Assembly: GCA_945893075.1 (NCBI GenBank)
Contig: CAMDDX010000043.1
Location: forward strand, 1-32,202
From: Planctomyces sp. SH-PL62
GTDB taxonomy: Bacteria > Planctomycetota > Planctomycetia > Planctomycetales > Planctomycetaceae
DNA length: 32,202 bases
Direction: 5' to 3'
The translations under genes and the position numbers were made by a program. This document shows, piece after piece, positions 24,356-32,202 of this stretch. Position 1 is the first letter of the stretch; each line of letters starts with the position of its first letter. The notes under the pieces were generated by a model. That model saw only the letters and a list, made by a program, of their open reading frames with translations. It searched no databases and was not told the DNA's origin.

Positions 24356-27190
24356 ATGAGCGGTGTCAAGGAAGGCACCTTTTGTGGCGAGCGTGTGGGT
24401 CGTGTGGCCCACTGGGAATGCTTGTCGCTGTTTGGCCTGGCGATGTGGTTGAGTGTGCTGGCTGGTTGCCAGTCGTGGCCCATCATTCGCGGCCAATCGC
24501 CTGCGTTCGATGAGCCCGCTTCGAAAGAAGGGGATCGTCGTGTGCGCCGCATCAACGATGAGCCAACGCCTGACGAAGAACGCATTCCTGGTGATCTCGA
24601 CGAAGGCTTGAATCTGAGTGGAGAAGGTTCAGAGGAGCTGACGGATCCAATTACCGACATCGTGATTGAAGGCAACGACACGATCGAAACGACTGCGATT
24701 CGCAAGTTGGTGCGTTCGGCCGTCGGGCGGCCTCCGGCGGAGTCTCAGATTCGCGAAGACGTGCGGGCTTTGTACAGCACGCGTTGGTTCTTCAGCATCG
24801 AACCGCGTTATCGCCGCAATGACACGGGCTTGGTGTTGGTATTTCGCGTGATCGAACGGCCGATCGTCGAGAAGGTCGAGTTTCGTGGAAACGAACGGAT
24901 CAAAACGGGCTACCTTGAGAAACTGACCGGCCTCAAGGCAGGCAGTCCATTCGAGGTCAGTTTGAATCGCGAGGCGACGAAACGGATTGAAGAGCAGTAC
25001 AAATCAAAAGGGTTCCCGTACACGAAAGTCACGCTCGAAAAAGGGGATCGCCGCGAAGACCGGCAAGTGATCTTTGTGGTTGACGAAGGGCCGAAGGTCA
25101 TCGTTGGTCCGGTGAAGTTCGTTGGCAACGACTCGTTTTCGTATGGAGTCTTGAAGCAGAAACTCTCGCTGCGGCCAGCATTTCTCGGACTGGCGTTCCT
25201 CGGCAAGTACAAGCCGGAGCAGTTGCCAGACGATGTCGCCGCTCTCAAGCAGTACTACCACAGCCTGGGTTACTTCGACGTCGACATCGAAAAAGAAGTC
25301 GACATCGACGAAAGCCCGTGGAACCCGCTGAGCTTCAAGTCTGCTCACGCGCTGATCACGTACCGCATTAAAGAGGGGCCGCGATTCAAGATTCGCGAAC
25401 TCATCATCGAAGGCAATAAAATCTTCACGAACGAGGAGTTAGCCAATGAGCTGAAATTGCGTTCGGGAGAGTTCTACAACGCGAGGTACATGAGCAAGGA
25501 TGTGGATGGAATCAAGGATCGCTATGGCCATTTGGGGCGCACGTTTGCGAACGTGGAGCCTGTGCCTCGATTCCTGGAAGAGCCGGGGGTCATGGATCTG
25601 GTTTACCATGTCAACGAAGACCGCGTTTACACGATCCGTCACATCGATGTCCGTATTCACGAAGATCAACCGCACACGAAGCTGTCAGTCGCTCTGAATC
25701 GCATGATGGTTCATCCCGGCGATCTCGCGGACCCCAAAAAGATACGGCAAAGCGAGCGGCGGATTGGGGGCCAAATCTTCACCCCCAGTGGCCCAGAAGC
25801 TCCCCGCATTCAAATCTCGAAGGTGCCCGACAAGCCGAATTCCAATCGTCCGCAAGTCACGCAAGCGAGCGTCATTCGCGGGCAATCTCCGGAGTTCTCG
25901 AATGTCAGCTTGGAGCGTCTGAAATCGGACTCTCTGGTCTTTGGCACCAAGGCTTCGATTCGTGGACAAAGCCCGGATTCTTCGGACGCCGATTCTCCGG
26001 ATTTCAGTTCGTCCGTTTTGATGGCTCAAGTTCCCACGCCGCAGTATCGATTCGGCGGTGATGCGACGGATCCCTTGGCGGTGCCGGAACTGCCTCCCGG
26101 ACAGATTGATTTGGGCGTGGATGCGACGACGGCGCAAACCGGCCGGCTGTCGTTTGGCGTTGGCGTCAACAGCAATTCGGGGGTCGTCGGATCGATCGTT
26201 CTCGAAGAGAATAATTTCGACATCATGAATTTTCCGCGCAGTGCGGAAGATATCTACTCCGGCCGAGCGTTTCGAAAAATGCGAGGCCACGGGGAGCAAT
26301 TCCGCATCGAAGCTGTCCCCGGCAACATCGTCAGTCGCTACCTCGTGAGTTGGACCGATCCGTATTTCAATGACAGTCCCTACAGCGTCGGCGTCAGCGG
26401 CTTCTATTTCAATCGCTTCTATCGCGATTGGACCGAACAACGAATGGGCGGCCGAGTCACCGTCGGTCGGCAACTCGACGCGGCGTGGTCGTTGATTGGT
26501 TCGCTTCGCATGGAATCGGTTCACCTTTCGAATCCGACCAAAGATTCGGGCGGCAACATTGCCCCAATCTTACAGGAGTCGCTGGGAAATTCGTTTCTCT
26601 CGACAGGTCGCCTCGCAATCGCTCACGACACTCGTGATTCGCCGTTTCAGCCGCGTCACGGGCATTACGTCACGAGCGGATTTGAACAAGCTTTTGGCGA
26701 GTTCAATTATTCGCGAGTTGATGCGGAGGGACATCAATACTTCTACTTCCTGGAGCGACCCGATGGTGAGGGCGGCCACATTTTATCGTTGGGCCTGCAA
26801 GCCGCATGGACTGGTGCAGACACTCCAATCTACGAACGCTACTTCGCGGGTGGATTCCAATCCGTGCGAGGTTTCTCGTACCGCGGCATTAGCCCGATCG
26901 CAAATAATGCCCGCATCGGTGGACAGTTTAGCTTCCTCGGCGGCGCGGAATACCTTGTCCCGATCACTGCCGATGGAACGCTCGGAGCGGTTGCCTTCAC
27001 GGACTTCGGCACGATTCAAGACACCTCTGCGAAGCTGACCAACCTGCGGTTGACGGTTGGATTCGGCATGCGAGTCACAGTGCCGATGATGGGCCCGGCT
27101 CCAATCGCGCTCGACTTTGGCTTCCCGCTCATGAAAGAGAACGATGACCTGACGCAGGTCTTCCAATTCACGATGGGGCTGACACGGTAG
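24356..27190 (+). CDS. bamA: BamA/Omp85 outer-membrane assembly factor
   Basis: A 944-residue protein, longer than the usual ~800. The N-terminus has a hydrophobic stretch ending in a lipobox-like SVLAGC (Cys38), so it may be lipidated. Five POTRA-like units begin at about residues 100, 172, 249, 344 and 424. A Pro/Ser-rich low-complexity linker (about 475-595) follows, and then the beta-barrel from ~598, with the Omp85 signature VRGF (QSVRGFSYRG, about residue 836). The end is FQFTMGLTR, not the usual aromatic final residue. The motif IRGQSP occurs three times (residues 44, 507 and 535). It folds other outer-membrane proteins. The stop lies in an arm of a palindrome. Confidence 0.92.
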   Translation: MSGVKEGTFCGERVGRVAHWECLSLFGLAMWLSVLAGCQSWPIIRGQSPAFDEPASKEGDRRVRRINDEPTPDEERIPGDLDEGLNLSGEGSEELTDPITDIVIEGNDTIETTAIRKLVRSAVGRPPAESQIREDVRALYSTRWFFSIEPRYRRNDTGLVLVFRVIERPIVEKVEFRGNERIKTGYLEKLTGLKAGSPFEVSLNREATKRIEEQYKSKGFPYTKVTLEKGDRREDRQVIFVVDEGPKVIVGPVKFVGNDSFSYGVLKQKLSLRPAFLGLAFLGKYKPEQLPDDVAALKQYYHSLGYFDVDIEKEVDIDESPWNPLSFKSAHALITYRIKEGPRFKIRELIIEGNKIFTNEELANELKLRSGEFYNARYMSKDVDGIKDRYGHLGRTFANVEPVPRFLEEPGVMDLVYHVNEDRVYTIRHIDVRIHEDQPHTKLSVALNRMMVHPGDLADPKKIRQSERRIGGQIFTPSGPEAPRIQISKVPDKPNSNRPQVTQASVIRGQSPEFSNVSLERLKSDSLVFGTKASIRGQSPDSSDADSPDFSSSVLMAQVPTPQYRFGGDATDPLAVPELPPGQIDLGVDATTAQTGRLSFGVGVNSNSGVVGSIVLEENNFDIMNFPRSAEDIYSGRAFRKMRGHGEQFRIEAVPGNIVSRYLVSWTDPYFNDSPYSVGVSGFYFNRFYRDWTEQRMGGRVTVGRQLDAAWSLIGSLRMESVHLSNPTKDSGGNIAPILQESLGNSFLSTGRLAIAHDTRDSPFQPRHGHYVTSGFEQAFGEFNYSRVDAEGHQYFYFLERPDGEGGHILSLGLQAAWTGADTPIYERYFAGGFQSVRGFSYRGISPIANNARIGGQFSFLGGAEYLVPITADGTLGAVAFTDFGTIQDTSAKLTNLRLTVGFGMRVTVPMMGPAPIALDFGFPLMKENDDLTQVFQFTMGLTR

Positions 27191-27267
27191 GTCAGGCATT
27201 CCAGCCTGACTCGATCGGTGAGTGGGAGTCGATGGCACATCGCGTCAGCTTGAAAAGGCTGACCTAC
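27187..27267. repeat. Palindromic element 10, supplies stop codons of two convergent genes
   Basis: Arms at 27187-27210 and 27244-27267 match at 19 of 24 positions (GTAGGTCAG...CTGAC) around a 33-base loop. The bamA stop TAG (27188-27190) is in the left arm and the stop of the convergent M16 gene (27264-27266) is in the right arm. It should form a two-way terminator-like structure. Confidence 0.85.
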
Positions 27268-28490
27268 AGCGATTCCAACGGCCCGACGGCGACAGTGGTC
27301 GTGGCTCCCAGCGGGTAGATGTCCAACAACTCGCGGACGTCGCGAGACGTGATCCCACGCAACTCTTTGAGGTCGTCGTCGACCGATCGGTATTCCTCGC
27401 GGTTGATCCAATTGCCCCCCAGCGACGAGAGTCGGCCAGTCGGACGTTCGCTGCGCAGCACGACGCGCGACGCCACTTTGTTCTTGGCTTGTTCGAGTTC
27501 GTCTTCACGAATGCCGTGCTGGTTGACTTCTGCAAAGATTGCCTGAATGCGGGCGAGGTTGTCGGCGATCGCTTCCGGTTCGCTCGACAAGTACGTCAGA
27601 TAACTGCCGCTGCCGTCGTAGTCGTTGAAGTCCAGGTCGGCGGCTTCGGCGAGTCCGGGATCAACCAGTTCCCAAAATAACCGGCTGCCGCTGTGGTCCC
27701 CTACAATCACCGACAGAATCTCGGCGGCGAAACGCAGGCGGTTCTGGGCCGATGGGGCGGGAGTCATCTGCATGATGTGCTCTTGTTGGCTCTTCGGCCG
27801 AGTAATGACTTTCAATCCGCCTGGCGGCTTCGCCTCGTGGGTCGCTCGGACGCAGGTTCCTTTCGGCCAATGAACGCAGTGTTGCTCGGCGAGTGAAACA
27901 ATTTGCGACCAGTCGGTGTTGCCGGCGACTGCCAGCGTGACGTTGCTGGCGAGGTATCGGTCTCGGTGGTACGCGCGCATCTGGTCACACGACAGCGCCG
28001 TGATGCTTTCCTTCGTGCCCAGCACGCTTTGCCCCAGCGGGTGCCCCGCGAAGTGCGTCTGCATCAGATTCTCGTAGGCCGTAAAGCTCGGCTGGTCGTC
28101 GTACATCCCGATCTCTTCCAGGATGACGTTCTTCTCCATGTCGAAGTCTTCTTGCCGCAGCGCGGGTCGCAGGATGTTCGCGAACAGTTCGAACGCTTGT
28201 GGCAAGTATTCGGGCAAGACTGCTCCGTAGAACAGCGTTCCTTCCTCGGCCGTGGCCGCGTTGTAATTAGCTCCGACCTCGTCAAAGATGCGATTGACGT
28301 CATCGGCCGAATACTTCTCGCTTCCCTTGAAAACCATGTGCTCCAGAAAATGACTGACGCCTGACACGGCTGCCGTTTCGTCGCGTGAACCAGTCCGGAC
28401 GAAGAACCCCAGCGCGACCGAATGCACCGCCGGATTCAATTCGGCGATGACCGCCAGGTCGTTCGCGAGTTTTGTTTGATGGAATTTCAT
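27264..28490 (-). CDS. M16 (insulinase/pitrilysin) zinc peptidase, active-type
   Basis: A 408-residue protein. The inverted zinc motif HFLEH (His47, Glu50, His51) is intact, and the third ligand lies in [15 protein letters not shown] (Glu125/126) about 74 residues later, as expected. R and Y (LYFGA, ...[13 protein letters not shown]) features of the C-terminal M16 half are seen. Preceded by an inactive-type M16 gene 78 bases upstream on the same strand, the usual bacterial pair. No signal peptide, so probably cytoplasmic. It may process peptides or peptide-derived cofactors. Confidence 0.93.
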   Translation of the reverse strand: MKFHQTKLANDLAVIAELNPAVHSVALGFFVRTGSRDETAAVSGVSHFLEHMVFKGSEKYSADDVNRIFDEVGANYNAATAEEGTLFYGAVLPEYLPQAFELFANILRPALRQEDFDMEKNVILEEIGMYDDQPSFTAYENLMQTHFAGHPLGQSVLGTKESITALSCDQMRAYHRDRYLASNVTLAVAGNTDWSQIVSLAEQHCVHWPKGTCVRATHEAKPPGGLKVITRPKSQQEHIMQMTPAPSAQNRLRFAAEILSVIVGDHSGSRLFWELVDPGLAEAADLDFNDYDGSGSYLTYLSSEPEAIADNLARIQAIFAEVNQHGIREDELEQAKNKVASRVVLRSERPTGRLSSLGGNWINREEYRSVDDDLKELRGITSRDVRELLDIYPLGATTTVAVGPLESL

Positions 28491-28497
28491 GGCATCT

Positions 28498-28573
28498 CGT
28501 GGGTCAGGCTTTCCAGCCTGACATTTTGGGGAGTTGATTGGCGTTCGAGTCAGCCTAGAAAGGCTGACCTACG
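28498..28573. repeat. Palindromic element 11, supplies a stop codon
   Basis: Arms at 28498-28522 and 28549-28573 match at 21 of 25 positions (GGTCAG-CTTTC-AG-CTGAC), the same family as element 10. It occupies most of the 78-base gap between the two M16 genes, and the stop TAG of the upstream one (28569-28571) lies in its right arm. Confidence 0.85.
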
Positions 28574-29804
28574 GAACCTTCAAAGCATTCGGGCCGATTG
28601 TCAGGACCGTGAAGTCACGCGCCGGATGTTGATGGACGTAATCCAGCACTCCGGGCACGGTCAGTTCGTCGATGTCGCGGCGGATATCGTCCAGCGTTTG
28701 GACTCGTTTCAGAAAATGCCAGTCGCGAGCGATGGACGTCGCACGACTGGTCGTCGATTCCTGTTGCATGATCAGCGAACTCTTCGCGCGGGCTTTGCAG
28801 CGTTCGAGTTCATGGGATTCGATCCCGTCGCCGAGTCGTTGCAATTCGTGCAGAGTCACGTCGAGCGTCTCCTGTGCACGTTCGACGGTCGTGCCGGCGT
28901 AGCACAGGACTCGTCCTTCGTGCTTCAAGCTGTTGAGCGACGCGTTGACCGAATAGCACAACCCGCGGCGCTCGCGGACCTCGGTGAAGAGCCGCGCGCT
29001 CATACCTCCGCTGAGCACGCCGACCGCCGCCCAAGCCTTGTAGTAATCGGGATGAGCGTATTCGATGGCGTCGTAGGCGATGCCGATGTGAGTCTGCGTC
29101 GAGTCGTGATCGATGTGTCCGACTCGTTCACCGCGCGGGCCGGTGACCATCGAGGAATCCGGCTTGGTCGTCCAATCGCCGAAGGCTTCGCTCACCAAAG
29201 CGAGCATCTCTTGAATATCGACACTGCCGGCGATGCCCAGAATAGCACCGTTCGGACGCAGGCAACGGTCGTAATGTGCTCGCACAGACTTCGCGGTGAT
29301 GCGTGCGATCTCTTCGAGTGTTCCTTCTGTCGGCAAACCCCACGGAGCGTCGTAGCTGCGGCGGCGGAGTTCGATCATCAACTTGCGTTGCGGTTCGTCT
29401 TCTATCGCTCGCAGTGACTGCTCGATTCCGGCGATCGCGCCTTCGAATTCTTCGTCGGGAAGTTTCGGCCGACGGATGATGTCGGCGTACAGCGACAGCG
29501 CTGCGGGGACGTTCGCACCCAGCGTCGCAGCCGTGAACGCCAAATGGTTCAGCCCAGTGCTCTCGTTTCGCTGCACTCCCAGGTTGTCGAGGGCATTCGA
29601 CAGATCGCGACTATCGAGGTCTCCGGCTCCGCGTGTGATCCAGTCGGTCAGAACCGCCGCGGTGCCGCCGTGGTTGGCAGGATCGAATGCACTGCCGCCC
29701 GGTATCAGAAAGCAAAACGCCGCCGATTGCACGTCGGACATCGGCTCAATCACGACCGTCAAGCCGTTGGACAACTCGTGCGTGTGAATGATTTGTTCGG
29801 GCAT
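28569..29804 (-). CDS. M16 family peptidase-like protein, zinc motif lost
   Basis: A 411-residue protein with the M16 two-domain layout (LSNGLTVVIEPMSDVQSAAFCFLIPGGSAFDP; DIIRRPKLPDEEFEGAIAGIEQSL; SGGMSARLFTEVRERRGLCYSV). It has no HxxEH: the expected place reads GGTAAVLTDWITRGAG. Such partners form heterodimers with an active M16 subunit, providing the arginine/tyrosine (R-Y) substrate site. A GGAG site lies a few bases before the ATG. Upstream is the transglutaminase-like gene. Confidence 0.92.
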   Translation of the reverse strand: MPEQIIHTHELSNGLTVVIEPMSDVQSAAFCFLIPGGSAFDPANHGGTAAVLTDWITRGAGDLDSRDLSNALDNLGVQRNESTGLNHLAFTAATLGANVPAALSLYADIIRRPKLPDEEFEGAIAGIEQSLRAIEDEPQRKLMIELRRRSYDAPWGLPTEGTLEEIARITAKSVRAHYDRCLRPNGAILGIAGSVDIQEMLALVSEAFGDWTTKPDSSMVTGPRGERVGHIDHDSTQTHIGIAYDAIEYAHPDYYKAWAAVGVLSGGMSARLFTEVRERRGLCYSVNASLNSLKHEGRVLCYAGTTVERAQETLDVTLHELQRLGDGIESHELERCKARAKSSLIMQQESTTSRATSIARDWHFLKRVQTLDDIRRDIDELTVPGVLDYVHQHPARDFTVLTIGPNALKVP

Positions 29805-29882
29805 CGCTCCATCCGTGAGGCTGGCAAAAAGGCGAAAAGTCGGCGGAGTCTGACGGGGTGCGGGGCGCGTGACAAGCGAGCG

Positions 29883-30482
29883 TTAAACTGCCCCGACGTG
29901 TCCTGCGGCGAACAACCGCGCGTCCACGCTGCGCCGCCGACGCTCGATCGCCGGAGTCAACACACGCGTGTGCGGGATCGTGCAGAGATACTCGCAAATC
30001 TCCCAGACGTCTTCTTCCGTGGTCATCCAATAGATGTGATCGAAACGATGCAGATTAACCGGTCGTGAAAAAGTGCGCAGCGTTTTCTCGCCGGCAGTGT
30101 TGAAATAGTGCTCGTAGTACGACATCACCAACTCGCGGAGCGTGCGATAGACCGGTTCGCGAAATCGCAATCCCGCGTAGTTGGATTTGGCGATCGCGCC
30201 CCAGCGGCCGTGCTCGCGAAAGACGGTCAGCAAATGGTCGTCGTCGCGGATCGCTTCCATATCGATGATCAGCGGCGGAATTCCGTTGGCATCCAACGCG
30301 GCCGCCGCGAAGAACGCTCCTTCGGCACAATGAGCCCGACGATCTCGAATGACGCGACGCGGAGAGCGACAGGTTGTCTCGGGGTTGTAGCGGACTTCGT
30401 TGTCCAGAAACGCCTGAACCTTTTCCGGCCGGTTCAAACTTTTGAGCAAGCCGAGTTCTTCCGGCGAGAGGCATCCATCCAT
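29883..30482 (-). CDS. Transglutaminase-like cysteine-protease-fold protein (copy B2)
   Basis: A 199-residue protein, about 86% identical by my alignment to the product of 8268-8867 and with the same candidate triad (Cys in RAHCAEGA, His in DDDH, Asn in KSNYAGLRF). I choose the ATG at 30482 since its surroundings (AAGGTGACGCTCATGGA) match those of the other copy; an in-frame GTG lies at 30491. It lies 48 bases after copy A2. The two genes differ mainly at surface-like positions near the N-terminus, suggesting purifying selection on both copies. Confidence 0.8.
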   Translation of the reverse strand: MDGCLSPEELGLLKSLNRPEKVQAFLDNEVRYNPETTCRSPRRVIRDRRAHCAEGAFFAAAALDANGIPPLIIDMEAIRDDDHLLTVFREHGRWGAIAKSNYAGLRFREPVYRTLRELVMSYYEHYFNTAGEKTLRTFSRPVNLHRFDHIYWMTTEEDVWEICEYLCTIPHTRVLTPAIERRRRSVDARLFAAGHVGAV

Positions 30483-30530
30483 GAGCGTCACCTTGAGATG
30501 CTGAGAGTGAGATCCGACTCGACGAACCGA

Positions 30531-31022
30531 TCACGAGCCTCCGCTGATCACGGGAGCGAATTGCCCTACCAACCGAGTCACGGCTTCAGCAGGATTCATG
30601 TTCATCAGCACTCGGCCGCTGGTTCCCCAACGCCTTCGCTGGTAGTGAAAGACGGCGGCGGCATCGCGAACCGTGTCCACGGCAGCGACACCCTCCATGT
30701 CACCACCCTCAACGGCTTCGAAGCGAATGTGTAGTCCAACGAATGCGGTCAGCAAGCCGGTATCGCAGGCACGAGCAAACGTGACTTCACTCTGCCAGTC
30801 GCCATCCAGCCATTTCAGGCCGCGCGGCTTTCCGGAGACACGGACCAGGTCGTAAAACTTGGCTTCCAACAATTCGCGTTGCATCCGAAACTGTTTCAGC
30901 GCGTCTACCATTTCGGCTTGGCGTCGCGCCGCGTTCCACGAACCGACGAACCGACGAGCGAACCAAATGATTCCGAAAACCCCGGCCAAGGCCACAGCGG
31001 CGATCAACGAGCGAGACAGCAT
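30531..31022 (-). CDS. Membrane-anchored conserved protein of unknown function (copy A2)
   Basis: A 163-residue protein, the paralogue of 7762-8256. The ATG at 31022 has CAGGAGCCGAAC upstream, the same as in the other copy, and the longer upstream frame is therefore not used. The transmembrane helix (residues ~5-20) is divergent, while GKPRGLKWLDGDWQSEVTF...RACDTGLLTAFVG and NMNPAEAVTRLVGQF are shared. The order A then B and the upstream leader are conserved, but here the kinase gene before it has been reduced to a remnant. Confidence 0.82.
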   Translation of the reverse strand: MLSRSLIAAVALAGVFGIIWFARRFVGSWNAARRQAEMVDALKQFRMQRELLEAKFYDLVRVSGKPRGLKWLDGDWQSEVTFARACDTGLLTAFVGLHIRFEAVEGGDMEGVAAVDTVRDAAAVFHYQRRRWGTSGRVLMNMNPAEAVTRLVGQFAPVISGGS

Positions 31023-31066
31023 GTTCGGCTCCTGCAAAACGGCGACGGCATGGTACGCGCGAGCCG

Positions 31067-31234
31067 TCACGGTTCCAAGGGGAGCAGGGCAGACATCGTC
31101 GGCTCGGGGACACGCTCTTCGAAGGGGAGGAGGAAACTCAACGTGGATCCTTTGGGTGAGGCGGATTTGTACCACAGTCGCCCACTGTGGCTCTCAATGA
31201 TCGTTTTACACAACGACAAGCCCAACCCCAGGCG
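31067..31234 (-). pseudogene. Histidine kinase C-terminal remnant
   Basis: The last 55 codons of a histidine kinase: RLGLGLSLCKTIIESHSGRL, then WYKSASPKGSTLSFLLPFEERV, ending at TGA 31067-31069. It aligns with the end of the kinase at 6007-7716 (GLGLGLSLCKTIIEGHGGQLW, LLPSEERV). The distance from its stop to the next ATG (44 bases) matches that in the left copy (45 bases). Upstream of RLGLG the frame soon reaches a stop and cannot be followed, so the rest of the gene has been lost. It marks the breakpoint of the duplicated block. Confidence 0.8.
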
Positions 31235-31300
31235 ACTGGGAGGGATGTTCCCTGTTCGTCTTCATGAGGTGCAGACGACATGCGAGCGTTCACGCTTTGT

Positions 31301-32074
31301 CTAGCAAAAAACAGGAAGACGGGTGCCTTCGCAAAGAAAAAGCGGTCGATCGTCCTGATCACGAATTTGCACGTCGGGACTGATACCCAAAGCGTGAAAG
31401 ATCGTGGCGTGAATGTCTTCCGGAGTGCAGGCTGCTTCGACGGGGACGTCGCCAACCGAATCGGATTTGCCCAGGACCAATCCACCGTGAACACCGGCTC
31501 CGGCAAACATGACGGTATAGCAGTTTGGGAAATGATCGCGGCCAGCGCCGCCGTTGATTCGTGGAGTCCGTCCGAACTCGGTCAAGAACACTACGAGCGT
31601 ATCGTCAAGTTTTCCACTCTGAACCAGATCCTGAATGAGTGCCGAGGCCGCGCGATCCCATGGCGGCAAAAGATCGTTCTTCAGCCGATTGAAATTGTTG
31701 CCGTGTGTATCCCAATTGTCGCCGGATGCGCCGTTGAGATCACCGGCGCTCAGATTGACGGTGACGAGCGGTACCCCTGCATCAGTCAATCGCCGGCCCA
31801 GCAGTGTGCTTTGGCCAGCGATATGGTTGCCGTAAAGTGCGTGCGTTTCTTTTTTCTCTTTCGACAGATCAAAAGCCAACTTCACATCCGGTGACAACAA
31901 CATGTTGATCGCTTGATTCTGGGACGCTTGGACGCGGAATTCAGGATCTGCTTCGGTCGCCCACGGAAACCCTGCATTCAGACCATCAAGTAAAAGACAT
32001 CGCTCAGCCATCCGGCGTCTGGTGATTTCATGCAGTGTCAAATCAACATGTCCGTGTGCGCCCTCCAGGACCAT
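31301..32074 (-). pseudogene. DUF1501 protein, N-terminally truncated
   Basis: A 257-residue open frame matching the C-terminal half of planctomycete DUF1501 (sulfatase/alkaline-phosphatase-like fold) proteins: RCLLLDGLNAGFPWATEADPEF, AGVPLVTVNL, DNWDTHGNNFNRLKNDLLPPWDRAASALIQDL, VVFLTEFGRTPRINGGAGRDHFPNCYTVMFAG, DRPLFLCEGT. Full-length members are near 450 residues with an N-terminal Tat signal. Here the frame is blocked by TAA (32078-32080) just before the first ATG, so about 200 residues are missing. Probably non-functional; a new short gene from the remaining frame is a less likely alternative. The Cys-Phe-rich end (LPVFC) also departs from the usual terminus. Confidence 0.75.
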
Positions 32075-32077
32075 GCC

Positions 32078-32202
32078 TTAAGTTGGGCCGGTCGTGGCGG
32101 CTCGGCGTTCAGCTCGGCGGGCGGTTTTTCGGGCGTAGCGGTCGCGGCGTTCTTCGCGGCGGTATTCGCGGATGGCTTCTGGGTGTGCGGCGGCCCATCG
32201 GT
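32078..32202 (-). CDS. C-terminal end of an unrecognised gene (continues outside the window)
   Basis: A frame of 40 codons ending at TAA 32078-32080 and open to the window edge. It reads RWAAAHPEAIREYRREERRD then RYARKTARRAERRAATTGPT, a strongly basic, helical tail. It looks coding because it is continuous and rich in Arg/Ala, but the protein cannot be identified. Its stop is four bases before the truncated DUF1501 frame begins. Confidence 0.45.
   Translation of the reverse strand, partial: RWAAAHPEAIREYRREERRDRYARKTARRAERRAATTGPT

Overview
The window looks like a piece of a planctomycete chromosome (phylum Planctomycetota). Signs are a DUF1501-type protein, kelch and esterase-like secreted proteins, an Omp85/BamA with a Cys lipobox-like N-terminus, several conserved proteins of planctomycete type, moderately high GC, and many long imperfect palindromes in gene gaps and even inside a gene. 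I see no tRNA, rRNA, CRISPR array or intact insertion sequence. The assignment is inference from gene content; no marker gene is present to settle it.

Layout. 1-5735: the end of an M48 metalloprotease, a 521-residue unknown protein interrupted by two in-frame palindromic elements, a SHOCT/DUF4870 membrane protein, a secreted kelch-like protein and a secreted alpha/beta hydrolase. 6007-8867: a PAS-PAS histidine kinase followed by a two-gene cassette (a membrane-anchored unknown protein and a transglutaminase-like protein). 8954-18652 (minus strand): a SUF iron-sulfur assembly cluster. It is headed by a SufR-type repressor and runs nuoB-like, DUF3806, a VapBC-like module with a third gene, sufC, an unknown gene, a HicB-like gene, a lipoprotein, sufB, a retropepsin, a small protein, a NUDIX gene, sufD, a small membrane protein and a Rieske-SufT fusion. 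Spacing is tight or overlapping at most junctions, so much of this could be one transcript in which every suf gene is separated from the next by accessory genes.

18949-24210: an unknown coiled protein, an amino-acid permease, an OmpR-type response regulator, an enolase-superfamily enzyme and a decayed response-regulator pseudogene. 24356-29804: bamA facing a pair of M16 peptidase-like genes (one with the zinc motif, one without). 29883-31234 (minus strand): a second copy of the membrane/transglutaminase-like cassette, preceded by only the last 55 codons of a histidine kinase. This shows that the whole kinase-cassette block seen at 6007-8867 was once duplicated. 31301-32202: an N-terminally truncated DUF1501 protein and the C-terminus of an unrecognised gene.

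The most interesting points are (a) the inverted duplication of the kinase / membrane / transglutaminase-like cassette, conserved even in its leader sequence and flanking about 21 kb that contain the whole suf cluster; (b) a suf cluster threaded with toxin-antitoxin-like and other small genes and ending in a Rieske-SufT fusion; (c) at least eleven long palindromes of several families, two of them translated in frame inside one protein and others supplying the stop codons of neighbouring genes.
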